64,000 bases of DNA from Psychrobacillus sp032154225. Lineage in GTDB: Bacteria; Bacillota; Bacilli; Bacillales_A; Planococcaceae. A program made the translations under genes and the position numbers. Where the stretch lies: the NCBI RefSeq assembly GCF_032154225.1, contig NZ_JALDYF010000006.1, forward strand, positions 124,001 to 188,000. Reading direction: 5' to 3'. A model generated the notes under the pieces. The model worked only from the letters and a program-made list of their open reading frames with translations, made no database searches and was not told where the DNA came from. This document shows, piece by piece, positions 41,192 to 48,734 of the stretch. The first letter of the stretch is position 1, and each line of letters begins with the position of its first letter.

Positions 41192-42685
41192 TTATTTTTT
41201 AGCTTTCATATTTTTTACTTCCACTTTTAGTTCTTTGATTAGCGAAACAACCATGAATAGCATCACAAAAGAAAAGGGTAATGCAGCAATGATAATTGTA
41301 TTTTGTAATGCGTCTAATCCGCCAACTGATAACAAAATAATCGCAATCACAGATAAAGTGATACCCCAGATAAGCTTTACATTATTCGGTGGAGTCAATG
41401 AACCTTTTGTCGACATCATACCTAGAACAAATGTAGCTGAATCTGCAGATGTAATGAAAAAAGAAGCAATAAGTACTACTGCGAAAAAAGAGATAAGCGT
41501 TGATAATGGCATCGAGTGAAACATTTCGAAAATAGTCAGCTCGGTAGAAGACTGTGCTAGATCAGCAACTCCTCTTTTTTGCATATCAATAGCTGTCGTA
41601 CCAAAAGCTGAGAACCAAATTGCTCCGAGCAATGTAGGTGCTACAAGCACACCGGCAACGAACTCTTTAATTGTCCGACCTTTTGATACGCGGGCAATAA
41701 ACATACTTACGAATGGTGCCCATGAAATCCACCAAGCCCAGTAAAATATTGTCCAATTATCAAGCCAGTCGCGATTAGTCGCATTCAATGGTGCTGTACG
41801 TAAACTCATTTGCACAATGTTAGCCAGATAGCCACCAAAAGAGTCTGTGAAAATATCAAAAATAAGTAATGTAGGGCCAAGAATGAGGACAAAACCAAGA
41901 AGTGCAAGCGCAAGTACTAGATTCGTGTTGGATAAATATTTAATACCCTTACTTAGCCCAGACCATGCAGAAGCAACAAAAAGAATTGTTACAATAGCAA
42001 TAATGAGAATTTGAGGAACAATTCCGATAGTTACATTGAAAAGGTAGTTTAATCCTGCGTTAATTTGAATAGCACCGATGCCTAGTGAAGTAGAGACGCC
42101 AAATGCGGTAGCAAAAACTGCAAGTACATCAACGAGAGTACCCCATGGACCTCCCATCCTTTTCCCAAATATTGGTTTCAAAGTTGCTGAGATTAACCCA
42201 GGTTCTCCTTTACGGAACTGGAAGAAGGCAAGTGATAGTGCAATAACTCCGTACATAGCCCAAACGTGGAATCCCCAGTGGAAGAAAGATTGACGAAAAG
42301 CTTCTTTAAAAGCCGCATCTGTATTAGGTTCCTCCGTTGCAGGACTAATTGCAAAGTGAGATAAAGGCTCAGCCGCACCGTAAAAAACAAGGCCAATACC
42401 CATCCCTGCAGAGAATAGCATAGAAATCCAGGTAATAGTAGAAAACTGTGGACGATCTGTATCTTTTCCAAGACGGATTTTTCCGTAAGGACTTAAGATG
42501 AAAAATATACTGAGCGCTAACATAAATGTCATAAGTAGCATGTAGTACCAGCCGAAAGACGATGCAACAAAACTTTTAATGGTTGATGTAATTGTTTCAA
42601 AATTCTCGGGTGCAAAAGCTCCATATCCGACAGCTAATGCAATTAACGCCATTGAAATATAAAAGGTCTTAGATAGTTTCTTCAT
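41192..42685 (-). CDS. BCCT family betaine/choline/carnitine transporter (OpuD/BetL-like)
   Basis: 497 residues with about 12 helices. MGIGLVFYGAAEPLSHF (about 94) and the aromatic betaine-binding FYWAWWISWAPFVSMFIARV (about 330) are BCCT signatures, and the second basic segment SKGRTIKEFV follows. Members import glycine betaine or related osmolytes with Na+. The start at 42685 follows CAAGGGGG; the 17 codons upstream are probably leader. Confidence 0.9.
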   Translation of the reverse strand: MKKLSKTFYISMALIALAVGYGAFAPENFETITSTIKSFVASSFGWYYMLLMTFMLALSIFFILSPYGKIRLGKDTDRPQFSTITWISMLFSAGMGIGLVFYGAAEPLSHFAISPATEEPNTDAAFKEAFRQSFFHWGFHVWAMYGVIALSLAFFQFRKGEPGLISATLKPIFGKRMGGPWGTLVDVLAVFATAFGVSTSLGIGAIQINAGLNYLFNVTIGIVPQILIIAIVTILFVASAWSGLSKGIKYLSNTNLVLALALLGFVLILGPTLLIFDIFTDSFGGYLANIVQMSLRTAPLNATNRDWLDNWTIFYWAWWISWAPFVSMFIARVSKGRTIKEFVAGVLVAPTLLGAIWFSAFGTTAIDMQKRGVADLAQSSTELTIFEMFHSMPLSTLISFFAVVLIASFFITSADSATFVLGMMSTKGSLTPPNNVKLIWGITLSVIAIILLSVGGLDALQNTIIIAALPFSFVMLFMVVSLIKELKVEVKNMKAKK

Positions 42686-42862
42686 GTTTCCCCCTTGATA
42701 TAAATTATTAGTATAAGTTATTAACCTTACTAACAAAGTAGTGTGAAATCAAACGATACAAATTTTTCTATTTATTCGAAGTTATCCCCAAATTCTGTAC
42801 TATTAAAACGAAAACCATCTTAAGTTCTTCAATTATAATAAAAAAAATTTTAAAATCATCCA

Positions 42863-42891
42863 TTGACATTTACTAAGTCTATGGGTATAGT
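42863..42891 (+). promoter_or_regulatory. Strong sigma-A promoter for the SAM riboswitch
   Basis: TTGACA (42863-42868), 17-base spacer, TATAGT (42886-42891). Transcription should start near 42898, just before the SAM aptamer. Confidence 0.82.
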
Positions 42892-42915
42892 AGGGATTAA
42901 TCGAATAAAACAACT

Positions 42916-43017
42916 TTCTTATCAAGAGAGGTGGAGGGGCTTGGCCCGATGATACCTCAGCAACAGGCAATTTATTGTACTGTGCTAATTCCAGAAGCAC
43001 TCGCTTGAAGATAAGAA
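42916..43017 (+). ncRNA. SAM-I riboswitch (S box) aptamer
   Basis: The conserved S-box order is present: P1 arm TTCTTATC with GATAAGAA, AGAGAGGTGGAGGG, the kink-turn region GGCCCGATGA, CAGCAAC, TGTGCTAATTCCAG and a P4-like hairpin AAGCACTCGCTT. SAM binding normally promotes termination of methionine or cysteine genes. Here no gene follows (see findings). Confidence 0.92.
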
Positions 43018-43039
43018 GAGAATAATCGCGATGACGTTT

Positions 43040-43070
43040 AAACCTCTTCTTGTTTCAAAGAAGGGGTTTT
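43040..43070 (+). terminator. SAM riboswitch expression-platform terminator
   Basis: AAACCTCTTCTT pairs with AAGAAGGGGTTT and is followed by T. CTCTTCT (43044-43050) can also pair with AGAAGAG at the 3' end of the aptamer (43014-43020), the expected antiterminator, so the switching architecture is intact. Confidence 0.82.
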
Positions 43071-43235
43071 ATTTGATTCAAACTTTGGTAACACCTCACT
43101 GCACTTTAAGTACTCATTTGTAGAAGAGTGTATCGAGTAAATATATATAGTTTTCTTTCTTGAATATCTCATTTGATTTAAGTAGGGGAGAAAAAATACC
43201 ACCACACATTGTTTTAAAGAGGAAAAGGTTAGATA

Positions 43236-43265
43236 AAAAAGCTTGGACATAGTCCAGGCTTTTTT
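43236..43265 (+). terminator. Second terminator downstream of the orphan riboswitch
   Basis: AAAGCTTGGAC / GTCCAGGCTTT with a 3-base loop and six T. The 165 bases between the two terminators (43071-43235) contain no open frame with a start and ribosome-binding site on either strand that I can support. Confidence 0.8.
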
Positions 43266-43367
43266 ACATGCTTTAACTTTATTTGAATCGGGTTAAGGTG
43301 TTTGTCTTGTTCGTGTAGTGTACTTTTGCATTTACTAGTATAAGAGTAAGGGGGAGGTGATTTTATT

Positions 43368-43715
43368 ATGAACCGTCATTGTCATTCATGCAGACCGCAA
43401 CAACCATGCAATTCATGCCAACAAGGTCAACAAACGCAGTGGTTACCACCTGCGCAACCAATCGTCTGTCCTCCACAATATAGATGTCATGATTCATTTG
43501 TACCGAGAATGCAACCTGTCATTCATCCAATCGTGAATGTAAACCGTGAGCATGTTGTGAATGTTCCTCAGCATTTCTTCACACAAACGAATGAGAACGT
43601 AGTCGTAAATCCAGGATTCCAACGACCTGGACCTATGATGAATCAATTCCAGCAACAACCATTCCAACAGCAGCAATTTCAACAACAACAACAATTTTTC
43701 CCAGGACAATATTAA
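43368..43715 (+). CDS. CotD-like inner spore coat protein
   Basis: 115 residues. Cys/Gln-rich start (RHCHSCRPQQPCNSCQQGQQ), the core VPRMQPVIHPIVNVNREHVV followed by VPQHFF, which mirrors CotD (VPHIHP...HTTNVNHQ...HF), and a Gln/Phe-rich tail of FQQQ repeats. CotD is an inner-coat protein expressed in the mother cell. The Gln-rich tail is longer than in B. subtilis CotD. RBS GGGGGAGGTG. Confidence 0.8.
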   Translation: MNRHCHSCRPQQPCNSCQQGQQTQWLPPAQPIVCPPQYRCHDSFVPRMQPVIHPIVNVNREHVVNVPQHFFTQTNENVVVNPGFQRPGPMMNQFQQQPFQQQQFQQQQQFFPGQY

Positions 43716-43758
43716 ATAGTTCACCTGCGACGAGTAAGAAGAGTGCGCAGAAGTAAAT

Positions 43759-43793
43759 GCAAATGCCTTTTTTACAAAGTGCATTTGCTTTTT
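43759..43793 (+). terminator. Intrinsic terminator
   Basis: GCAAATGC / GCATTTGC with T run. Ends the coat-protein gene. Confidence 0.75.
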
Positions 43794-43869
43794 CTTTTCA
43801 GTCATACAATAAGATAAGGTAGTATAGTAATATGTACTAAAGATGAATTTGATAAAGGAGAAAATGTAT

Positions 43870-44793
43870 ATGAAAATTCGTCCAAGACGATTGCAAAAAG
43901 GAGATACGATTGGGATTATTGCCCCTTCGAGTCCGCCGAATTTAACACAGTTAAAAAACTCTTTGTCTTTTTTACAGGAGCTTGGATTATCGTATAAAAT
44001 GGGGAAAAGTGTAGAAAAAGTTTATGGATATCTTGCCGGTACGGATGAAGAGCGATTAGAGGATTTACACGAGATGTTCGCAGATCCAACCATTGCTGGT
44101 ATTATTTGCGCGGGCGGAGGATTTGGTTCTGCGAGATATGCGGATAAAATCGATTTTCAATTGATGAATGAATGTCCGAAGATTTTCTGGGGCTATTCAG
44201 ATATTACTTTTTTACATACAGGTATGAATGTGTATTCAGATATTGTTACTTTCCATGGTCCAATGTTAGCTTCCGATGTTGGAAAAGATACATTCTCTGA
44301 TTTATCGAAGAAAATGTTTCAACAGCTATTTGAGCCAATGGAACTGCACTATACGGAAGCAATTTCTCCTCTGGAAAGACTTTCTGGAGGAGTTGCAAGA
44401 GGAGAGCTAACAGGAGGAAATCTATCCTTACTTGTTAGTGGAATTGGTACAAAATATGAAGTAGATACAAAAGGAAAGCTATTGTTAATAGAAGATACAG
44501 GTGAAGAGCCATATCGAATCGACGGAATGCTTAATCAGCTCCGACTGGCTGGAAAGTTAGATGAAGCAACCGGGTTTGTCATTGGAGATTTTAAGGATGC
44601 AGAGCCGTCAAAAAGTAAGATTTCACTTACTCTAGATGAGGTGCTGAATCATTATTTAGGAGCTCTTGGAAAACCTGCTGTAAAAGGCTTTAAAATTGGA
44701 CATTGCGAGCCGCATTTTGCCGTTCCGCTTGGTGCAGAAGCACAGTTAGATGCGGATCATTTAACACTTTCAATTTTACCTGGGGTGGAATAA
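43870..44793 (+). CDS. LD-carboxypeptidase / MccF-like serine peptidase (S66)
   Basis: 307 residues of the S66 family, which trims the terminal D-Ala from muropeptide tetrapeptides or degrades microcin C. Nucleophile Ser in WGYSDITFLHTG (about 107-111), Glu in IEDTGEEPYRID and His in GHCEPHFAVPLGA form the Ser-Glu-His triad. No signal peptide: cytosolic, as in LdcA. ATG at 43870 follows AAAGGAG; an ATG nine codons upstream lacks a site. Confidence 0.88.
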   Translation: MKIRPRRLQKGDTIGIIAPSSPPNLTQLKNSLSFLQELGLSYKMGKSVEKVYGYLAGTDEERLEDLHEMFADPTIAGIICAGGGFGSARYADKIDFQLMNECPKIFWGYSDITFLHTGMNVYSDIVTFHGPMLASDVGKDTFSDLSKKMFQQLFEPMELHYTEAISPLERLSGGVARGELTGGNLSLLVSGIGTKYEVDTKGKLLLIEDTGEEPYRIDGMLNQLRLAGKLDEATGFVIGDFKDAEPSKSKISLTLDEVLNHYLGALGKPAVKGFKIGHCEPHFAVPLGAEAQLDADHLTLSILPGVE

Positions 44794-44798
44794 CATAT

Positions 44799-44834
44799 AA
44801 AAAACGCAGTGGGTTTGAACTTCCTGCGTTTTTT
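44799..44834 (+). terminator. Intrinsic terminator
   Basis: AAAAAACGCAG pairs with CTGCGTTTTTT. Ends the LD-carboxypeptidase gene just after its stop. Confidence 0.78.
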
Positions 44835-44863
44835 GTATGTATGATAGGTAGTGTCATCCTCCG

Positions 44864-45544
44864 TTATTTCTTATAACAAATCCATCCACCAAAAAGTGTT
44901 GTGGAGAAAAATTTTGCAATCTTTACGAAACCAGCTTCTTGTAATAATTGAACAACTTTCTCTTCTGGTAAATACGAAAGGGAAAGGATTTCTTGTTCCA
45001 TTGCATCCACTTCTGTAGATGTTAGCTTCGTTGTATCGAGCCAATAGCTTTTCCAAAGTTTCAAGCGCTCTTGAAACTCTTCGCTGTTAGGGTCTCCGTA
45101 TTTACTAATTAAAACAAATGGTGCATTATCCTTTAAACGAGCGTGTATATTTTGAAGTGTCTTTAACTTTTCTTCGTATGCATGTATGAAATGTAAAACT
45201 AAAATGCAAGTAGCGGCATCGAAAGAACTCTTTGTGGAGATATCTTCCACAGTTCCAGTAAGTAGAGTAACACGATTACTGAGCTCCGCTTCTTTGCATT
45301 TTTCATTTGCGACAGCAAGCATTGTTTCGGATGGATCGACCCCTGTAAATTTCCATCCAGGATTATTCAATCCGAAGTTCGTTACTTCATTCCCACCACC
45401 TGCACCTACTATTAATAAATGTGCATCTTCTGGAGTATTTGCACGCAAAAAAGTTTGAATTAATCGAAGCATTGGATCATAAGTAGGTAACGCTCGTCTA
45501 ATGCCACTATCATATTGCTTTGCAAGCTTTGCATCGAATTCCAT
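44864..45544 (-). CDS. Class I SAM-dependent methyltransferase
   Basis: 226 residues. SAM-binding motif LLIVGAGGGNEVTNFG (about 50-65), acidic motif FTGVDPSE, and TCILVLHFIH before the substrate half. The start at 45544 is the Met that sits 6 bases after AAGGGGG; nearby upstream Met codons overlap that site. The substrate is unknown. Confidence 0.8.
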   Translation of the reverse strand: MEFDAKLAKQYDSGIRRALPTYDPMLRLIQTFLRANTPEDAHLLIVGAGGGNEVTNFGLNNPGWKFTGVDPSETMLAVANEKCKEAELSNRVTLLTGTVEDISTKSSFDAATCILVLHFIHAYEEKLKTLQNIHARLKDNAPFVLISKYGDPNSEEFQERLKLWKSYWLDTTKLTSTEVDAMEQEILSLSYLPEEKVVQLLQEAGFVKIAKFFSTTLFGGWICYKK

Positions 45545-45603
45545 TTTCATCCCCCTTAAATGCACTTTTCCATAACAAGAAAATTGCGTGAAATTATTTT
45601 TTG

Positions 45604-45632
45604 TTGACGTATCTCCATTATTATTGTATTCT
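45604..45632 (+). promoter_or_regulatory. Sigma-A promoter of the rsgA-like leader
   Basis: TTGACG (45604-45609), 17-base spacer, TATTCT (45627-45632). It lies about 30 bases before the leader peptide start. Confidence 0.72.
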
Positions 45633-45664
45633 GAAAATAACTTAAAGAAAAGGAGTGAGGCGTT

Positions 45665-45730
45665 ATGGCAAATTTAATTTTAAATCCACGAATCAGTAAG
45701 TTCATGATGTCCCACTCTGTTTGTTTCTAA
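45665..45730 (+). CDS. 21-residue leader peptide
   Basis: A complete short frame, ATG to TAA, encodes MANLILNPRISKFMMSHSVC followed by Phe. It has an excellent site (AAAAGGAGTGAGG) and its own promoter. It lies upstream of a terminator and an RsgA-type GTPase, the arrangement of ribosome-stalling leader peptides that control attenuation. No homologue is recognised. Confidence 0.7.
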   Translation: MANLILNPRISKFMMSHSVCF

Positions 45731-45752
45731 TTGTAAATCGAATATGTTTTTA

Positions 45753-45777
45753 ATTTGCTTGTAACTGACGAGCAAAT
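45753..45777 (+). promoter_or_regulatory. Hairpin between leader peptide and attenuator
   Basis: ATTTGCT (45753-45759) and AGCAAAT (45771-45777) pair around an 11-base loop. It could be part of an alternative fold that responds to ribosome position on the leader; this is inferred. Confidence 0.45.
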
Positions 45778-45823
45778 GCATTTCGTTATACTTTTGGAGA
45801 CACTTCTTTACTAATGACCGGGG

Positions 45824-45861
45824 AAACCATGACTGCTGATTCGTGCAGTCATGGTTTTTTT
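45824..45861 (+). terminator. Attenuator-like terminator before rsgA-like gene
   Basis: AAACCATGACTGC pairs perfectly with GCAGTCATGGTTT around 8 bases and is followed by seven T (to 45861). The next gene's ribosome-binding site starts 13 bases later, so read-through is needed to express it from the leader promoter. Confidence 0.85.
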
Positions 45862-45886
45862 ATACCCAAAATTAGGAGGAAGAAAA

Positions 45887-46942
45887 TTGAATTTAATCGA
45901 ACAATATGGTTGGAATAATAAATGGGAAGAAAAATTAACGAGTAAAGGAATCGCGGGTCGTGTATTACTCGAGCATAAAAACTTATATCGTGTTATGACA
46001 AATGAAGGAGAATGGTTATGTTCTCTTTCTGGAAAGTTTAAGTTTGATCATGGTCGAGAAGCGTTTCCGGCAGTTGGGGATTGGGTTGTACTTGAACAAA
46101 TGCCTGGTGAAGAAAAAGGAATTATTCAAGAAGTGCTTCCTCGTAGCTCACAATTTTCAAGAAAAATGGCGGGGTTAACAACGGAAATCCAGTTAATCGC
46201 TGTGAATGTCGATTATGTATTTCTTGTCATGTCGCTTAATCATGACTTTAACGTACGAAGATTAGAACGATATTTGCTAGCAGCTTGGGATTCTGGTGCA
46301 ACACCTGTAGTTGTTCTAACGAAAAAGGATGTATGCGAGGACTTAGCGTACTATATAAGTGAAGTAGAGTCAGTAGCCTTTGGGGTAGACGTATTTGCAG
46401 TAAGTAGTGTAACAGGAGAAGGAATTGACAACCTTGCAAGCCTTTTATCGGCAGGTAAGACAGGGGCATTATTAGGGTCTTCTGGAGTAGGGAAATCTTC
46501 TCTTATCAATTCCTTATCTGGAGAACAAGTGATGGTTGTTAACGATATTAGAGACGACGACAGTAAAGGACGCCACACAACTACACACCGGGAGCTCACC
46601 TTGTTACCGTGTGGAGGTCTATTGATAGATACACCAGGCATGCGAGAATTTCAGCTTTGGGATACAAGTGATGGCGTGAGTGCGAGCTTTAAAGATATTG
46701 AAGAACTAGCGGAAGAATGCCGTTTTCGTGATTGTAAGCATGTGAAAGAACCAGGATGTGCGATTCGAGAAGCAATTTATACAGGGGCTTTAAAGGAAGA
46801 TCGATATAAGAGCTATGTAAAACTGATGAGAGAGCTTGCGCATATCGAACGAAAAAATGATGCAGTAGCTCAAAAAGTAGAACGTGGTAAATGGAAGCAA
46901 ATTGCGAAAATGCAAAAAAGTCATCATTCGAAGAAAAAGTAA
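45887..46942 (+). CDS. rsgA: RsgA-type ribosome-associated GTPase (YjeQ family)
   Basis: 351 residues, longer than the ~300-residue housekeeping RsgA. An OB domain (about 30-110) is followed by the circularly permuted GTPase with motifs in the order VVLTKKD (G4), GSSGVGKSSLINSL (G1, about 205), DTPGMREF (G3), and a Cys/His zinc site CRFRDCKHVKEPGC. RsgA proofreads 30S decoding-centre maturation. Bacilli normally carry rsgA near prkC, so this may be a second copy. TTG start after TAGGAGGAAG. The leader peptide and terminator upstream suggest attenuation control. Confidence 0.87.
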   Translation: MNLIEQYGWNNKWEEKLTSKGIAGRVLLEHKNLYRVMTNEGEWLCSLSGKFKFDHGREAFPAVGDWVVLEQMPGEEKGIIQEVLPRSSQFSRKMAGLTTEIQLIAVNVDYVFLVMSLNHDFNVRRLERYLLAAWDSGATPVVVLTKKDVCEDLAYYISEVESVAFGVDVFAVSSVTGEGIDNLASLLSAGKTGALLGSSGVGKSSLINSLSGEQVMVVNDIRDDDSKGRHTTTHRELTLLPCGGLLIDTPGMREFQLWDTSDGVSASFKDIEELAEECRFRDCKHVKEPGCAIREAIYTGALKEDRYKSYVKLMRELAHIERKNDAVAQKVERGKWKQIAKMQKSHHSKKK

Positions 46943-46954
46943 AAGGAGAATGTA

Positions 46955-47404
46955 ATGATTCAATTACTTAACCATCAAGATATATGTACTGCTGAACAAA
47001 TGTTGGCGGTCCAACTACCAGCTTATCAAATTGAAGCAGAGCTCATAAAGTTTGCTGGAATTCCCCAGCTAAATGATACGCCTCAAAACATTATGAGCTC
47101 TAAAGAAGTTTTTCTTGGTTATTTTGAACAAACAAAATTAGGGGGATTTATCTCGTTTACAGAAACAGATGAACTAATCGATATTTGTAGGCTTGTAGTA
47201 CATCCAAATTATTTCCGTAAAGGAATTGCATCCTCATTATTAAAGTGTTTATTATCATCTAGGCAGTCAAGTCAACAAGTGATAGTAACGACAGGAGCCA
47301 AAAATGCCCCTGCTATTAGACTTTATGAACAATTTGGATTCACTAAGACAAAAGATATCGAAATAGAGCCTGACTTCTTCATTACCGAACTAACTTACTG
47401 TTGA
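46955..47404 (+). CDS. GNAT acetyltransferase
   Basis: 149 residues. The acetyl-CoA-binding segment CRLVVHPNYFRKGIASSLLK (about 86-105) and GAKNAPAIRLYEQFGF are typical of RimI-like GNATs. Substrate unknown. It lies 12 bases behind the GTPase and is probably co-transcribed. Confidence 0.85.
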   Translation: MIQLLNHQDICTAEQMLAVQLPAYQIEAELIKFAGIPQLNDTPQNIMSSKEVFLGYFEQTKLGGFISFTETDELIDICRLVVHPNYFRKGIASSLLKCLLSSRQSSQQVIVTTGAKNAPAIRLYEQFGFTKTKDIEIEPDFFITELTYC

Positions 47405-47428
47405 ATAAAATAAAAAAACTGTTTTTAG

Positions 47429-47459
47429 ACTACTAACTCATATGATTAGTAGTTTTTTT
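47429..47459 (+). terminator. Intrinsic terminator
   Basis: ACTACTAA / TTAGTAGT around 9 bases with seven T. Ends the GTPase-GNAT unit. Confidence 0.75.
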
Positions 47460-47479
47460 CTTTGGAAATTCGGGAACAC

Positions 47480-47520
47480 TTAATTGTATTCAGCAAAAAA
47501 CACTTACTGAATACAATTAA
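47480..47520. repeat. 14-bp inverted repeat next to repeat copy A
   Basis: TTAATTGTATTCAG (47480-47493) and CTGAATACAATTAA (47507-47520) are exact reverse complements. It abuts the 90-nt repeat and may be its 5' part. Confidence 0.8.
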
Positions 47521-47521
47521 A

Positions 47522-47611
47522 GCCTCCGGCGGATGCCACAGATTTTGAAAGGAATGAATTGAGCTAGCTCAGATCAAAATCTGGGCGCAATCACGCCGAG
47601 GCGTAATTGAT
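47522..47611. repeat. Dispersed structured intergenic repeat, copy A
   Basis: A 90-base element from GCCTCCGGCGGATG to TAATTGAT that recurs at 56268-56357 (about 69 of 90 positions identical by eye, no gaps). It can fold into a long hairpin: GCCTCCGGCG with CGCCGAGGC, and CAGATTTTGA with TCAAAATCTG. It lies just upstream of the ctsR promoter. Confidence 0.85.
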
Positions 47612-47628
47612 AAGAAAAATCATATCAA

Positions 47629-47657
47629 TTGCACATCAATAATTTTCTCGTTATAAT
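47629..47657 (+). promoter_or_regulatory. Sigma-A promoter of the ctsR operon
   Basis: TTGCAC (47629-47634), 17-base spacer, TATAAT (47652-47657). Confidence 0.78.
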
Positions 47658-47659
47658 AA

Positions 47660-47676
47660 AGTCAAAGTTAGTCAAA
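47660..47676 (+). promoter_or_regulatory. CtsR operator
   Basis: AGTCAAAGTTAGTCAAA matches the CtsR heptad repeat RGTCAAA-NNN-RGTCAAA exactly. It lies over the expected transcription start, as in other Firmicutes clpC operons. Confidence 0.92.
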
Positions 47677-47704
47677 GTCAGTATTGTGAATTGAGGTGAG
47701 AAAG

Positions 47705-48172
47705 ATGAGAAATATATCTGACATTATTGAAGGGTATTTGAAGGGTATTATCGAAGAAGAGAGTATGGAACAAATTGAAATAAAAAGAAGTGAAGTTGCT
47801 GAAATGTTTCAATGTGTGCCATCTCAGATAAACTATGTGATAAATACAAGGTTTACCGTAGATCGCGGATATTTAGTGGAGAGTAAACGTGGTGGTGGTG
47901 GGTATATTCGAATTCTTCGCGTACGGGCGCATACAAAGGCTGATTTAATTGAGCATATAATAGAGAGCTTGGAAAATGGAGCATCCGAGTCAATGACCGA
48001 TGATATTGTTTATCGACTAATCGACGAGGATATTATTTCCAAAAGAGAAGCGAAGCTCATTTTAGCAGCCCTTACTCGAACGACACTTGCTATTCCGCTG
48101 CCAACAAGAGATGAATTACGAGCGCGTATTTTATGCGCCATGTTATTAACGTTAAAATATGAAAAAAAGTGA
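47705..48172 (+). CDS. ctsR: CtsR class III heat-shock repressor
   Basis: 155 residues. Winged helix-turn-helix (NISDIIEGYLKGIIEEE..., EMFQCVPSQINYVINTRFT) and the glycine-rich wing ESKRGGGGYIRI that senses temperature. It represses its own operon and clp genes. ATG at 47705 follows TTGAGGTGAG. First gene of ctsR-mcsA-mcsB-clpC. Confidence 0.95.
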   Translation: MRNISDIIEGYLKGIIEEESMEQIEIKRSEVAEMFQCVPSQINYVINTRFTVDRGYLVESKRGGGGYIRILRVRAHTKADLIEHIIESLENGASESMTDDIVYRLIDEDIISKREAKLILAALTRTTLAIPLPTRDELRARILCAMLLTLKYEKK

Positions 48173-48191
48173 TAAAACGGGGTGTTGAAAA

Positions 48192-48734
48192 ATGATTTGT
48201 GAAAATTGTAAACAAAGGCCTGCGAAAGTAAAGGTTACACAAATGCATAATGGCGAGCATTTTGAACGTCATTATTGTGAAGTCTGTGCAAATAGCCTCC
48301 ACCCGTTTTACGTAGAGTATAAACAAGATCCATTATCGCTGCATCAACTTTTATCGAACTGGTTCGATCATACCGATCAACAACTAGTGCAGCGACAACA
48401 AAGTGCATCCGTTACTTGTGAAAAATGTGACTGGTCTTTCCAACGTTTTTTAAATGAAGGGAAATTTGGATGCGCTTCTTGTTACGATAGCTTCCGAGAA
48501 AAGCTGCCAAATGTTTTTAAACGTTTGCATAACGGAAATACTGCACATGTTGGGAAAGCACCAGGTGCATTTGGTGAAAAGCTAGAACTTAAAAAACGAA
48601 TTGAAGCTATTCGCTTGCAGATGAAAAATGCTATCGAAACAGAGCGATTTGAAGAAGCTGCATTGTTAAGGGATGAAGCAAGAGAACTAGAAGGTAAGCT
48701 AGCTGTTGGAGGGGACGATATCCATGTCGATTGA
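48192..48734 (+). CDS. mcsA: McsA, activator of McsB arginine kinase
   Basis: 180 residues with four CXXC-type zinc pairs (CENCKQRP, CEVC, CEKC, CASC) and a C-terminal UVR-like helix pair (ETERFEEAALLRDEARELEG). McsA activates McsB and modulates CtsR. Overlaps mcsB by 11 bases. Confidence 0.93.
   Translation: MICENCKQRPAKVKVTQMHNGEHFERHYCEVCANSLHPFYVEYKQDPLSLHQLLSNWFDHTDQQLVQRQQSASVTCEKCDWSFQRFLNEGKFGCASCYDSFREKLPNVFKRLHNGNTAHVGKAPGAFGEKLELKKRIEAIRLQMKNAIETERFEEAALLRDEARELEGKLAVGGDDIHVD

Noticed and set aside
43038..43250. Minus-strand frame of 70 codons opposite the orphan riboswitch
   Set aside because: No ribosome-binding site, unlike-protein composition, and it crosses two terminators. 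It is a chance frame.
42737..43367. Hidden small gene downstream of the SAM riboswitch
   Set aside because: No ATG-started frame in 43075-43250 and no site-plus-start combination with GTG or TTG; the region appears non-coding.
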